A DNA stretch of 64,000 bases, from positions 2,738,860 through 2,802,859 of the forward strand of contig OU452199.1 of the NCBI GenBank assembly GCA_911728435.2. Reading direction: 5' to 3'. Position 1 is the stretch's first letter. Every line of letters begins with the position of its first letter. Under the pieces are notes generated by a model that worked only from the letters and a program-made list of their open reading frames with translations, searched no databases and had not been told where the DNA came from. The DNA is from Apoderus coryli (lineage: Eukaryota; Arthropoda; Insecta; Coleoptera; Attelabidae). Shown piece after piece: positions 1 to 11,379 of this stretch. The position numbers and the translations under genes are program-made.

Positions 1-1255
1 ACATGATTTCACTCATTTGAAAGAAATATCAAAAAATCAGGTCTATAGCTGCTAATAGTATTGTTTTATTTGAGAAAATCAGGTTGCACTCATATAACTG
101 GCAATAAACTTTGGTTACTAATTGTGAATCTGTATACTTGCATATAGTTTTTGCAGAATATGTGGCGTATTAGATCTACCATTAAAGAAAAAATCATTTT
201 GAATACAGTAAAACGACGTGTCTTGCTAGACTCACCCTGTATGTATATTAAAACACAACATTCATATGCCACTTTTTTTGAAGGAACCGGAAGATCCGAT
301 AAATATGTCCTGAAGATACATAAGGCTGGAGATTCATTTATTTTTGCAGATAAAAACATAAACAATAAAGTGAAAATATTTCTTAACAACGACTTTTAAT
401 GGCCTACTGAATTAGATAAAGTACAGGGTATCCCATTTCGAAACTGTTATTGGATATCTCCGTAATTGTTAGTGCTACCAAAATATAATATAGATGTCAT
501 GTGCTTGCTCTCTTTGAGTCATACTTAAAATGGTAAATTAAAATTTGAAAATTTTGTCACAATCATATTTTAACAAAAATATTCCATCACAGGTCAAATT
601 CAGTCTTTCTACTGATTCCTAATTTATAAAATTTCAACACTCTACCATCGGTATTGTACGAAATATACAAAATTGGCTGATTGACATTTAGTTGTTTAGT
701 TTTTTAATAGTGAATAATTAAAACCAACAATATAATTTCTATTAAATAGCAGTAATTGATTTGAATTTAAAAATTAAGAAAAGAAGCAAATAAATAAAGC
801 CCAAAGTAAACCTCTTCTCTTATCTTTTTATTATTGTGACAATTTTCGCCCGCAAGAGATCGGCGGAAAATAAAAGTGTGAATTTCAAAATAACCCTATA
901 TTATCTTAGTTAAAAGAGACAAAGGAAAATGTTTAATGCAAAAATTTCTTTACAACGAATGTTGAATTATCTGCCGATATCAGAGTGAGTAGGTATAGTG
1001 GGTCAGGTAAAAAAGTTATCGGACCTAACCCCGTTTTTTTGAACTGGGACAACCTGTATATTTGATTCTAAGAAGATATAATTTTAAGTTATCTTTTCAA
1101 AAATATAGCACCCCATGATATTGGTTTTCTATGCGATTTATTTCAACTGTATTATTTTAAACCACAGTTAGTAGTCAATGAAACAAAAGCTAATATCCTA
1201 GAAACAAAACTATGTTGATATTAAAACGAAATAAAAGATTCAGATAAAGCTATTA
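1..1255. other. AT-rich sequence, nothing recognised
   Basis: No exon-like or transposon-protein segment could be supported. Short open frames here have no recognisable motif and sit in AT-rich sequence typical of intron or decayed repeat. Confidence 0.5.
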
Positions 1256-1775
1256 GAGGTATTGGGATTTTAGGGCACTCATGATGATCAAGTTGCTCAC
1301 AAGTTAAGATGACTTCTTTACAAATTTTATTTTCCAACACTCCCCAAAGAAAAAAATCTGGAGGTGTTAGATGTGGAGATTGTGCTGGCCACCTTATAGG
1401 TCCGTGTGTTCTTATCCAACGGTTTCTAAAGTGAGTATCAAATTACTCTCTTATTCGAAGAGCGTTATGGGTCGAGGCGTCATCGGTGAAAGTAAATCTT
1501 TCGTACTTCATTTAAGGGAACATAATCAAGGATATTGAAAAAGTTTGATTAGACTATATCCAGATATATATCTGCATTTAAATAAATAATAATAATGAAA
1601 CGTAATTTATTGGTACAAAACCCCAAAAGGCCATTGACCGAAGTCTTTCAGCCTAGCATTTAAATTTTCTTCAAACCAGTTACAAAATTCTATCATCCCA
1701 CATCATCAAATATTGGGTAATACAAACATCATAAGGTAAATATTTATTGGACCTCAAAATTCTTTGCACCTTAGA
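1256..1775 (-). pseudogene. IS630/Tc1-mariner superfamily transposase remnant
   Basis: Translating the minus strand across several frames gives pieces typical of insect IS630-type (DUF4817-like) transposases. A segment like FENLNARLKDFGQWPFGV comes first, and then a block resembling WPAQSPHLTPPDFFLWG, the region around the last catalytic acidic residue. Stops and frameshifts interrupt it, so it is dead. The same protein family recurs at 7458-7718, 31120-31325 and 56772-56990. Start and end are approximate because both edges fade into AT-rich sequence. Confidence 0.6.
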
Positions 1776-2755
1776 TTTTTAAATTCCAATTTTAACTGAC
1801 CCCGTATACTCATTCTGAAATGCGCAGATTATTCAACAATCATTATAAACAAACTTTTATATAAAACATTTTTCTATATCTCTTTTAGCTAACACATTTT
1901 TTTATTTTCCCCCGTATATCTGCGAGATCAAATTTTGATCTTTCAAGTTTAACCCAAAAAGAACACAGGACATCATCTATATTACTTTATTGAGATTTTT
2001 TTTAAGTAATTGAAGGAAACCAAATTTCTATAAACGAAAGTAGTTATCGAGGATAAATTTGAAAATTTGTAGAACGAATGAGTGAATTGACGTTGCAGTG
2101 TGTCTTAAAAATGAAGAATTTTGAATGAAATAAATTATTCGAAAATAATTTGAAAAATAGATTTCAAAGGAAATAGAGAAACGAAAACAATACAAGAATC
2201 TTTCATGACATAATATAATAGAGGTTCACTGAACATCCAATCTGTAATGGAGAGAAAAGAGTAAATCTCTTATAATTTATTTATGTGACTTTAATAAAAC
2301 TTGTATGATTAAAATGATATTTCTGCATGGAAGCAGTTTATTTCCTTTAAAAACACTTACATAATATTTTTGTTGTTTCGCAAGTTAAAGGACTCCCGTT
2401 ATATTAGGAGTACTATATGACGCCCATGTGTGTATGTTGTATAATATAGATTCTACCGCTTTAATGATGCCCGTTAATGTTGTCACTAAAATGTGAAAGT
2501 GGCAACGTTGTCGGGCGTTATTGAATATGTAATATATATACAATATATACAAACGGGCTTCATATAGTTGTACATACATAGCGGGCGTTTGGAAAACTGG
2601 AAAATATCAAAATTTTGTATATTGTTTAAAGCTACCCCTCCCAGGTTGCCTCGACTAAACAAATTAAATCAAACCGTTATATACAAAATACAATGCCCCT
2701 GGCCCTCTAGAAGTGCCGGGCGTCTGAGTGCCCATAGTGTGTACTGGGCTTCCTA
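1776..2755. other. No gene recognised
   Basis: AT-rich sequence without supportable coding potential. It probably consists of old repeats. Confidence 0.45.
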
Positions 2756-2759
2756 AAGG

Positions 2760-2977
2760 TAGATAGGTACGTATATATATATATATATATATAATCTGTC
2801 TTTTTGGGTCATAAATATTTATATTTCATTTTCTGGGTTAGGATACACATATCAGTTTTACTGCCTTCTAACCCTTTTTGCAGATATTTTTTTTTTCTTG
2901 TGTATGTTGTAATTTTTTGTATATTATGTTGTATATTATGTCTGCAAATAAACTGTTTATTATTATTATTATTATAT
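2760..2977 (+). repeat. LINE-like 3' end with (AT)n and (TTA)n microsatellites
   Basis: An (AT)n run lies at about 2772-2793. The segment ends in AATAAACTG followed by a (TTA)n tract at about 2956-2977. A polyadenylation-like AATAAA followed by a trinucleotide tail is how several LINE 3' ends in this window finish, so this is probably a 3' end whose coding part is lost. Confidence 0.4.
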
Positions 2978-3134
2978 AATTCATGTCAAAAATGTATATT
3001 ATATAAATAAAAAGACAAAACGAATTCATCTTAGTCATCCTAAATGTAAACAAACAAGAAAACACATATTTTTATTTTTACAAACTACCAAAAAAAAGTT
3101 TATACATGTACATAAAACAAGGAATAAATAAAAT

Positions 3135-3400
3135 CTAGTAGATAGTATGCATGTACCCCTCAGCAGAATAAAAGGAATGTCTCAGCAACACAGCTTTTAT
3201 CTTGCTTTTAAAAACGGTAAGGCCGCACTCACGCAAATCACCAGGGAGAGCATTATACAAGTGTGTCTGTAAAGAATTCCTCTCACTCTTCGCAAGTCGC
3301 AACCTTGGAGGACGCAAAGAGTCACACGTGCTAGTAGGGTATCGATGAAAGTTACCATTTGTATCAATTGTATGCCTAATCCTGGTCCTTGGTTCAAACG
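3135..3400 (-). pseudogene. Non-LTR retrotransposon reverse transcriptase, C-terminal remnant
   Basis: Minus-strand reading gives the usual LINE RT tail in two frames, including HLYNALPGDLRE and a closing FKSKIKAVLLRHSFYSAE. The NALP motif followed by a basic helix near the C-terminus is typical of CR1/Jockey-like elements. It is 5' truncated and frameshifted. A mariner end abuts it at about 3400. Confidence 0.6.
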
Positions 3401-3522
3401 CGTGTATAGATCTTCATGGGGAATATTTTGAAAAACAATGAAGTGATTTTCGATGATTAAATATTTTGTTTTTGTTCTCTAATCCCGAAATATAAAAGGC
3501 AACTCTCGTATAATGCGGACTG
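3400..3522 (+). mobile_element. Mariner 3' end fragment
   Basis: The sequence is closely similar to the 3' end of the mariner at 15289-17866. It has the coding tail for DLHGEYFEK-like residues, a short spacer and a terminal inverted repeat ending CAACTCTCG followed by TA. Only the last ~120 bp survive here. Confidence 0.65.
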
Positions 3523-4319
3523 ATTGAGAAACGCTGTAGATATACCCCATAGTTAAACCGCATTTTTACAATGAAATTATTTTTTTTTATCTGACCCTGT
3601 ATGATGTCGCAACATACAACATGTACATATATAGTAATCCCGCATAATATTGTTTAAAACATTATAATGTATAGGTATATCGTATATTAAGTATTATAAA
3701 ATATCTCCCACTATATTACCTCAAACAAAACATGATCGCATATAGAATAAGCGAGTAAGCAAGGCTAACTGCGATTCCCCAACCTGGCGCTGCCTGCTGT
3801 TTTATTTTTTGTGTGTATTTGTTACAAAACAACTGAATATAGTTTTAAAACATCTGTCTCACCTGACGCGATATACTTACCTCTCCCATTTTATATTTTT
3901 TTATAATAAAATAAAACTGAAACAAAACACACCTGAAATATTTTGCTGACAAATTTATCGGCAACGAACCGGCGCGAATCGAATGTAAATATTAATAACA
4001 TCTACCGTAATAATTATTAATAGTTAATATTTGAGTGAAAATAAATCATATTGCAACCTGCATTTTGATCGTTTAAATTTAAATCACAACATTTAGTTGG
4101 CCATGATGGCTGTGACGTTTAATGTTGTTTTGTAGTGAAGTAATCGGTGTGAAACAAATGAATAATTTGATAGCTGTCACCTTATTATTGTTTACATTTT
4201 AAAAGACAGTGACTAGGAGATATCGGTATACAATATTTTGTTTATTTTGATTGAAAGTATACGGGGTTTCATAGGAAAAAACGTCGTCGTTTTATGTGTT
4301 CCATCTCAATAAATCTATT
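3523..4319. other. No gene recognised
   Basis: AT-rich sequence. No open frame with motifs, no terminal repeats and no splice-site pair was recognised. Confidence 0.45.
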
Positions 4320-6075
4320 GGCATTTCTGTCGCGGACTTAGGCTCTTCAGGTCATCCCTACTGATACGATATAGTGAGATTTCTCGGACTTTATAATCTT
4401 CCCTTGCTTCCAAGGTATTTTAGTCTGTGGCTTCTTCGCAAAAACGACCACCTTTTGAGGTGGTACCTCACCGAGTAGTGTTCTGTGAAATGGATTCTAA
4501 TGCGCTTTCGATTGTTTGTAACCAGTTTCGTCTAGTGAATCTCTTTGATCCTTAGGGCTGAGGTATTCCTCCAACAGGACTTGTAGATTGTAGATTGTTT
4601 TCCGAAGTCGTTTAGGCGGTTTGGCCTCCCCTCACTTCGGCCTGCAGAAGATCTTTTGTGAATGACTCTAATCTATGAATTGCCCAGCTGTCCCACACTT
4701 TTCATAAAGTTAATGATTTCTCTGGGGGCTAAATTCCTTGCCTCGTCGGGTGTTAGGGTCACCCCTCCAAGGTGTTTTAGCCTTTTGCAGAAAAGTGCCA
4801 TGCATTCGCAGAGCACGTGTTCTGTTGTCTCTGTTGCGTCTTCGCAAAAGCGACAAGTGTCGTCCTCGGTTAGGCTCATCTTTTTGAGATGGTACTTCAC
4901 TGGGTGGTGTCCCGTGAAAAGGCCTGTAATTCGCCTTAGGTCGCTTCTCTCCAGTTGGATAAGCTTCCCTGCGTTGGCCTCTGAAGGTTTGATAAACCTT
5001 TTTGATTGTCTTAGGCCTGGAGTGTTTCTCCAGTAGGACTTAAGTTGTTCCTTTTCCCATCTCCGAAGTTCTTCCTTCATATGGCTTTTTGGAAGGCCAA
5101 AGATGGGTTCCGGGCCGCAGAACGGAGCGTTTGCGCCCTCTTTTGCAAGTTGGTCCGCGGCTTCGTTCCCCTCTATGCCTTCATGTCCTGGCACCCATGT
5201 CAGAGTAATCTTTTTCCCCTGAGCTGCCAGTTGGTTTAGGGTCTGTTTGCATTCACATGCTAGCTTTGACGTGAAGGTGTAAGACCTCAGTGCTTTTAAC
5301 GCAGCTTGACTGTCTGACATAATATTGATCTGCCGTTCTGGGATGCCTCTCTGCAGGCATTCTTGGCACAACGATTAATAGCGTTGATCTCTGCTTGGAA
5401 TATAGTGGGACTTTTCCCGAGAGATTCAGAGAACCTGCAATTTGGCCCGTATACTCCCATGCCTGTGTTCCCTTCTATTCCTTTTGAACCGTCCGTATAC
5501 CAGACGGATATGTTTTCTGGGAATCGTGGTTCCCCATTTAGCCAATTTTGACGGTCCGCAATGACCACTTCAAATGGGATTTCAAAATCATGTTTGCGTG
5601 GCAAAGCGTCCGAGGGTTTTCTTCCTGAATCCAAAGGTATTAGATTCAGGATTCCCATGTGTCCCTCTAGATCGCCAGATTTGTATTCAATTACCTGTGC
5701 CAGTTTCAGAGCGCTAATTGCTGCCTCTTTTTTGACTAGGACAGGCAAAGGTATTAGAGGCAGCAACGTTTCCATCGCTGCTGTGGGGCAAGTTCGCATT
5801 GCCCCTGTTATTCCTAAACATGCAAGCCGTTGCAACTTTTGAAGACGGCATTGTGTATGCTTAATATTAACTTTTGGCCACCATACTAATGAGGCGTATG
5901 TAACCATGGGTTTAATGACTGTCCCAACAGGACTTTAATAGCTCCTGTTGCCATTTACGCCATACCTGCATCATGTAGGCCAAAGATGGGTTCAGGACTG
6001 TTAATCTCTTCGGGGACTGAAGTGCTTTTAACGCGGCTTGACTGTTAGATATAATGTCAATGTGCCTTTTCCGGA
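4320..6075 (-). mobile_element. Older I-group-like LINE copy, split by a younger relative
   Basis: The pieces 4320-4582 and 5936-6075 match diverged versions of the RNase H/C-terminal region of the LINE family that also occurs at 4583-5923, 24171-24770 and 40629-41356. The two pieces are continuous if the younger copy between them is removed. Divergence is much higher than among the young copies, so this is an older insertion or a sister family. The pieces carry stops and indels. Confidence 0.6.
4583..5923 (-). mobile_element. 5'-truncated I-group-like LINE with RNase H domain
   Basis: On the minus strand the end of the reverse transcriptase (ASLVWWPKV) is followed by RNase H. The RNase H carries WYTDGSK, then DSQAALKAL, then WVPGHEGIEGNEAADQLAKE, which supply the usual acidic and histidine residues. 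A Cys/His knuckle (CRFCEDATETTEHVLCEC) follows. The RNase H frame is shifted near 5300-5370, so it is inactive. The 3' end is a short repeat tail of TACAATC units rather than poly(A). A 12-bp target duplication (CCAACAGGACTT) lies at 4571-4582 and 5924-5935, inside an older relative. The exact clade (I, LOA or R1-like) cannot be settled by eye. Confidence 0.85.
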
Positions 6076-6720
6076 GGCCGCTCTGTACAACGTGCCAGTT
6101 TTCTAAATTAAGTGATCAAACATTCTCAAGCATTTTGCGGGTGAATTAAACACGTCATGCTAGATTGAGAGTCTCCCCTCAAGTGACCAAGATTGTATCC
6201 CATACATTGAAGTTTTCTGGATGTTGAAAAGTTTGTTCTCTCAAATTTGCACGATTCGAATTACTCCAATATCTGCAATGGTCTCAATTGACTTGGCCAT
6301 TGAGAAAAATGTGCATTCCTCATATATGAAAACGAAAAAATTGAGATTTTTCTAGATTTTCTCATTCAATTGAATTCATAAGTTCAACAACTTATTGGCT
6401 GAATTTTAAGGGTTAGTTATACGACAAACACTATGCCGTCCGGTACAAGAGTAATAAACAAACCACTTTATTTCATTAACAAACAGTTTATGCGGTGTTG
6501 AACTGACATTCGACGTTGCCAAATATACTGTTTCATGGCTTGTCTAAAGCAGGCTGTGGTTGGGTCCATGGCAGCCTGTGCCTTTGGAGCTTTTGGTTAA
6601 CAAGGGTTCCAATGTCATTAAAGTTAGTCAAGAAAACTTAAGCACTACTTTTGTGACAGTTGTCAATTTATTTCAAAGGTTTTTAAATTAATTAGTTGTT
6701 AAAAAAATACTAAAATATCG
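6076..6720. promoter_or_regulatory. Upstream region of putative shot alternative start
   Basis: No coding sequence was recognised. The stretch lies directly upstream of the ATG at 6721, with an in-frame TAA at 6700. If 6721 is a true first coding exon, promoter and 5' UTR must be here, but I see no unambiguous TATA or initiator element. Confidence 0.25.
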
Positions 6721-6919
6721 ATGTATCGGTTCGTAAAAGATCGAAATAACGCGGGTGCGTCGAAAAGACTGTTCGTGGAAGGCACTAGTTCGGATGCATC
6801 CCCATCTCGTGGTAGTGGTGGTAACCCTATTGTCGGTCCACCGATTGTGACAAATCTGTCAAATCCGGATAACTTGCAAGCTGTCTATACGAAAAAGCGA
6901 CTATCTACTGAAGTACTTG
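6721..6919 (+). CDS. shot: Putative alternative first coding exon of shot (CH1-less start)
   Basis: An open segment starts at an ATG and codes for a Ser/Gly-rich, basic N-terminus (begins MYRFVKDRNNAGASKR). An in-frame stop lies 21 bases upstream, so this is the first Met. It is richer in CG dinucleotides than its surroundings, like the certain shot exons. A donor at 6920 (G|GTAAAT) leaves one base of a codon, which exactly fits the phase of the acceptor before 10622. That exon in turn ends in phase 0, as required by the CH2 exon at 22271. The peptide has no domain I recognise. That it belongs to shot is inferred from phase, strand, order and composition; it could instead belong to a nested gene. 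Confidence 0.5.
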
Positions 6920-7457
6920 GTAAATCTATAATGTGCAATTATTTGAATGTCTGTGCAACGTTACAAATGTATCGAGAGTACCTACTGAATTATAGGGAAG
7001 TGTAATTTTTACCAATTATACTGTTGCTAAGCTTTTGGACCAAACCCGACGCTCACGATCACTAGTTTTATTAAAAAATCGCCTTTTTCATTTGGTTTTC
7101 GAGATACCTAGCAAAGTCATCAAATTTGGGACATTCTGTACAGGTGATCGATCCAAAACGGGTTCAACGGAAATTTGAGATCGTGATTTGGTACCAGAAG
7201 AGGTTCATCTAGTGGAGCAGAAGATCCAAGTTATACAAGGTGTTTCTAAAATAGGTGGTCGAAATTTGTGAGCGAATTGGGGATTAGACGATGAATAAAA
7301 ACCTAAACTGTAATTTTTCAAAAAGTCCGCATTTACAAAGATACAAGGTGATAAAGATGACTGCCTGAGGACGATTCAATATCAAAATAAACTGAACAAA
7401 ATTAATTAAATTTAACACAATTAATATTTAACAAAAATAAGTAATTTAAATTTTGAA

Positions 7458-7718
7458 GGACGGTGTATAGGGCGTGGAAATGATGCTCGTAAAATTTGGC
7501 CTGCTAGGTCTCCTAACTTAAATCCTTTAGATTTTACTGTCTGGGGTCAAGTGAAAGACAAAGTGCCAATTGAAACTGTCGAGCAACTGCAGGAAAGAAT
7601 GCGTAAGGCGTTTAATGAAATTGTTACAGAAGAAAAACTAAGACCCACTGTGTACTCTTTTAGCTCTATAGTGAATAATTATTGTATAGCAGCAAATGGT
7701 GGACATTTTGAAAAATAA
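7458..7718 (+). pseudogene. IS630-type transposase C-terminus
   Basis: Reads CIGRGNDARKIWPARSPNLN and continues NPLDFTVWGQVKDKV to a stop after GGHFEK. The WPARSPNLNPLDF block is the hallmark around the third catalytic acidic residue of IS630/DUF4817-type transposases. The N-terminal two thirds of the enzyme are missing, so it cannot act alone. It is the internal remnant of the TA-flanked element around it. Confidence 0.7.
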
Positions 7719-7840
7719 TTATTTGTTATTGATTTTGTTAAAATTACTTATTTTTGTTAAATTTATTTAATTTTAGTAGGAAAATAAAATCACGTCTACT
7801 CCACAAAAAGTTATATATATATTCACATCATTACCATAAT

Positions 7841-7878
7841 GTCAAACATGTTTCGAGATTCATCTCATCGTCAGTGAC
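7841..7878 (-). ncRNA. Hammerhead-ribozyme-like motif (copy 1)
   Basis: On the minus strand: stem I GTCA, core CTGACGA, one extra T, stem II GAGAT/ATCTC with a 2-nt loop, GAA, palindromic ACATGT as stem III, T as the predicted cleavage base, and TGAC closing stem I. All pairings are perfect. The variable seventh core position is C here. The tail beyond it carries the CTCCACAAA terminal motif shared with the foldback copies. The other arm seems replaced by the adjacent LINE. Confidence 0.7.
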
Positions 7879-7949
7879 AAAAAATCACAAGTCGTCATAA
7901 TAAGCTTAATTCAAACATATATACATCAATCAGTCAATATCAATCAATA

Positions 7950-9440
7950 TCGGGTGCAAAAAATGGGAAAGCACCAGGACCAGATGGAATACAAATAAAG
8001 GTTTTAAAAACGTTGAAGGAAGATAGGACTCTTACACTTCTATTAAGCTTGCTCAACTGCATATACAAGACCGGAGTAATCCCTAAAGACTGGCTCAAGT
8101 CAACCTTCGTTGCTATACCAAAGAAGGCTAATTGTAAATACTGTAAAGATTACAGAACAATCAGTTTAATAAGCCATGTATTAAAGTTGTTCCTGAAAAT
8201 CGTTCATTCCAGAATATACAGCAAGTGTGAGGATAACATTGGCAGGTCTGAGTTTGGTTTTAAAAGCGGTTTCGGTACAAGGGAGGCGCTGTTTAGCGTC
8301 CAGGTTCTCTTACAACGATGCCGGGACGTAAACGTAGATGTATATGCCTGTTTCGTAGACTACGAGAAGGCATTCGACACTGTTCAACACGATAAATTAA
8401 TAGCTATACTGAACGATATAGGTCTGGACGGACGGGACGTTCGGATAATAGCCAACTTGTACTGGAATCAGACAGCTGACATTAGAATTAACGGCCAGAC
8501 ATCTGAAGAAGTGCCCATTATGAGAGGAGTTAGACAAGGCTGTGTGCTCTCCCCCCTTCTGTTTAACTTATATGCAGAAAAAATTTTCAGAGAAGCCGTC
8601 GAAGACAGAACAGAGGGTATAATTGCTAATGGAGTGGTCATCAACAATCTAAGATATGCGGACGACAAGGTCCTACTAGCAACAGATAAAGATGATCTAC
8701 AGACACTGTTATCAGCGGTAACAGACCACAGCCAACAAATGGGTCTACGATTAAATATAAAGAAGACCAAATGGATGGTTGTCAGCAAAAACAAAAATAT
8801 AGCTGACAACTTAACAGATATTAGCATAAATGGAGAAATAGTGGAAAGAGTACAAAAATACAAATACCTGGGCTGCTGGGTGAATGAAGAATGGGATCTA
8901 ACTCAAGAAATCAAAAGCAGAATAGAGCAAGCGAGAACATCATTTAAGAACATGCAGAAAGTGTTAACCAACAGAGCTCTAAGAATTCCCCTAAGAATAC
9001 GCATATTGCGTTGCTATGTCTTCAGCATATTGTTCTATGGGATGGAAGCATGGACCCTCACTGAGGCAATGTGTAGGAGGATGTGGGCTTACCGAAGAAT
9101 GCTGAAGATATCATGGATGGAGAGAGTGACGAATGAAGCGGTTCTACAGTGTATGAATAAAGAAAGAGAGGTGCTTAATACCATAAAAAGAAAAAAGCTG
9201 GAGTACTTTGCCCACGTAATGAGAAATCCGAAATATGAATTGCTTCATATAGTCATTCAAGGAAAAATAGAGGGAAAGCGTGGTCCTGGTCGCCGAAGAA
9301 CATCGTGGCTCAGGAATCTTCGCCAGTGGTATGGAGTAAGCACTACGACACTGTTTAGGTCTGCTGTGGACAAAGTGAAGATCATGCGAGTGATCGCCAA
9401 TGTTCTGGGAGGACAGGGCACTTGAAGAAGAAGAAGACTA
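7950..9440 (+). mobile_element. 5'-truncated RTE-like LINE, reverse transcriptase frame open
   Basis: One uninterrupted frame to the TGA at 9423-9425 starts inside the RT at NGKAPGPDG. It continues with the palm motifs (FVDYEKAFDTV, GVRQGCVLSPLLFNLYAE, LRYADDKVLLA with the YADD active site) and then the long C-terminal region (YLGCWVNEEWD, KLEYFAHVMRN, GPGRRRTSWLRNLRQWYG). The N-terminal endonuclease and RT start are missing, a typical 5' truncation. The 3' end is a short GAA-repeat tail right after the stop. Related C-termini lie at 34440-35180, 47460-48194 and 60300-60835. The intact frame suggests a recent insertion. Confidence 0.85.
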
Positions 9441-9954
9441 AGGATCAGTTTTGTCCTAAAATTTTCAAACTCGAATTTCTCGAAAACCCTTATTTTTTCC
9501 TCCCCGTTTACCCGCCTATATGGTCATCCTTTTTTATTCAATTTCATGTCAGTTTAAGACATTGAGCTAGGTTTCGAAAATATTTCAAAAAAATCGTCCT
9601 CAGGCAGTCATCTTTAACACCCTGTATCTTTGTAAACAAGGACTTTTCGGAAAATTACAATTTAGGTTTTTTTCATGATTAGACATCTCCAATTCGCTCA
9701 CAAATTTTGACCACCTATTTTAGAAACACCTTGTATAGCCATAGTTGGGATTCCTCATAAACAGTTAATAAATTTAGTACCAAAGGAACTGCCAATCTAT
9801 TGGCTAGTTATAGGCTTTTTCCTATAGTAATGCAAAGTTACGGATAGCTGGAATTTGATTGAGTTAATCATAAGGATAAATCAACATTGTAAAATTGCAC
9901 AGACATTTGTTAAGAACGACTATGGTATGATAAATTGAGTCCACGAGAATTTTA

Positions 9955-10530
9955 GATTTTATGAAAAAAATCAGGTTTGGAGAGTACCGAGCATCCAAGC
10001 AATTTTGCGATGGGGATTCCGGATGAATTAGCTGGAGCGTTGTCTTAGTGAAAGAGCACTTTTTTGCAGACTAAACGTGGCTATTATTTCTTCAACTATT
10101 TGTCCGATGCGGTCAAGAAATTACTGTAATACTGCCTGTGATTGTTTTTCCATTGGCCAAATAGTCAATGTATTGATCATAGCTTGACTATCCAAAAAAT
10201 TCTCACGATGATCTTCCACGCCGATAGGACTCTTCCACTGCTTCTTGGTCTCTGCTTTGTAGATGTGGACCCATGTTTCATGGCGCAGGAAGAAGTCCCT
10301 CCAACTGCGTCTCAACAGGAGCAAACTCTCTTCGGAAATGGTCAGCAAACGCCGTATTCTCTCATAACCAAATATGGCATTACATGTCCCAGCTCTCTCC
10401 CTCAACTTCAATATGAGCTCTTCAAACAACTGTCAGCATGGATTTTGTTGATGGATTCCTCCGTTGTCTCAGCAAATAAGCATGATCAGCCATTCTTGAA
10501 CTCTTTAAATTATTAAATTATATGGAGTGT
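9955..10530 (-). pseudogene. Mariner transposase remnant
   Basis: The minus strand in broken frames carries ETWVHIYKAETKKQ, which corresponds to the DETWVHHY region at the first to second catalytic Asp. A QYYSNFLTASDK-like piece and a fragment resembling KKVLFHQDNAPAH follow in order. The leading acidic residue reads as His, and several frameshifts are present. It is not functional. Confidence 0.6.
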
Positions 10531-10621
10531 TGCCAGCTGATGGCGTCAAGACTCACCAATTATCATACCATTCTCTTAATAATTTTGACACACTTTTTTT
10601 GAAATATTTAATTGAAATTAG

Positions 10622-10839
10622 GTAGTTCGTTTGAATCGACAAAAACTAGTCGTCGCGCCGAGGATGGTACTCGTCGAATAACAACGAAAATCGTACGTAA
10701 AGTTACGACATTAACACGTGGTGAAGAGAAGCGCACCGCTGAGGATTTAACGAGACGTGCTAGTGTTAAAAGTGTTAAATCAGATGTTCAAGATGGAGTA
10801 ACGCAAGATGTGGCTATTGTAACGCCTAAACGAGTTAAG
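10622..10839 (+). CDS. shot: Putative second exon of the alternative shot N-terminus
   Basis: An acceptor (TTAG) at 10618-10621 opens a frame whose first two bases complete the Gly codon left by the donor at 6920. The exon codes for a basic, Thr/Arg-rich segment (RRAEDGTRRITTKIVRKVTT, then LTRGEEKRTAEDLTRR) with no domain I recognise. It ends after PKRVK at a weak donor (AAG|GTTAGA) in phase 0, which fits the CH2 exon beginning ISDIVVG. If the donor is not used, the frame stops two codons later at TGA. High CG content and codon use resemble the certain shot exons, unlike its AT-rich flanks. Confidence 0.55.
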
Positions 10840-11379
10840 GTTAGATGAGATTTTAGTCGTATTTAATTTTTTGATGATGATGAAACTGACGTTTCGATTC
10901 ATTTGCTAATGACAAAGGCACACACAGATTATATTGTGTCTGTTTTAAGTGCTTATCATTATCCGTTTCGTCAGGTGTCTAGGATCGTTATTGGTGTAAT
11001 AACAACAGGTAGAAAATATTAATTTAATTAATGTGTTAACGTGAAGCGAGATAGAGAACATAATAATGTATGGGTTTGCTTTTGTTGTGTTTGATGACTA
11101 TAAATAAGGTCTTACGTCATGGGACAAATATTGGCGCTGTTATTAATACTTAATTATAATTGTACAATTAATTTTATAGTAAAACAAATATTGTAAAATG
11201 GATTTTCACCTCTTACAAGTAAACAGGTGTATCAATATGCAGTAATTAACGAGATAAATTAACGGAAGGTTTGAATTTGCCGCCATTTATGCAGTTAAGT
11301 GTTGGCAACACTAAAAAACCGACAGTTTAGGGTTAGTAAAAATATAGCGTTACACGATAGAACAAGCAAGGTGTCTTCA
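10840..11379. other. Intron sequence, nothing certain
   Basis: At 10865-10935 there is a faint match to the hammerhead-type family (a GTTTCG next to CATCATCATC on the opposite side), but the core is not intact. The rest shows nothing recognisable. Confidence 0.35.

Larger units (their letters stand above)
7236..9733. mobile_element. IS630/Tc1-mariner-like inverted-repeat element with nested LINE
   Basis: Long terminal inverted repeats start CAAGGTGTTTCTAAAATAGG at 7236 and end with the reverse complement at 9733, flanked by TA on both sides (7234-7235 and 9734-9735). TA duplication fits the Tc1/mariner superfamily. A transposase C-terminus (7458-7718), a hammerhead-type motif (7841-7878) and an RTE-like LINE (about 7950-9440) lie inside. 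The right repeat is about 300 bp long and is also present as a solo half element at 42370-42640. Confidence 0.75.

Noticed and set aside
151..399. 82-codon open frame near the window start
   Set aside because: AT-rich, no motif, overlapped by an equally long frame on the other strand, so probably chance.
10865..10935. GTTTCG beside CATCATCATC, a further hammerhead copy
   Set aside because: The core cannot be aligned at correct spacing and no stems pair.
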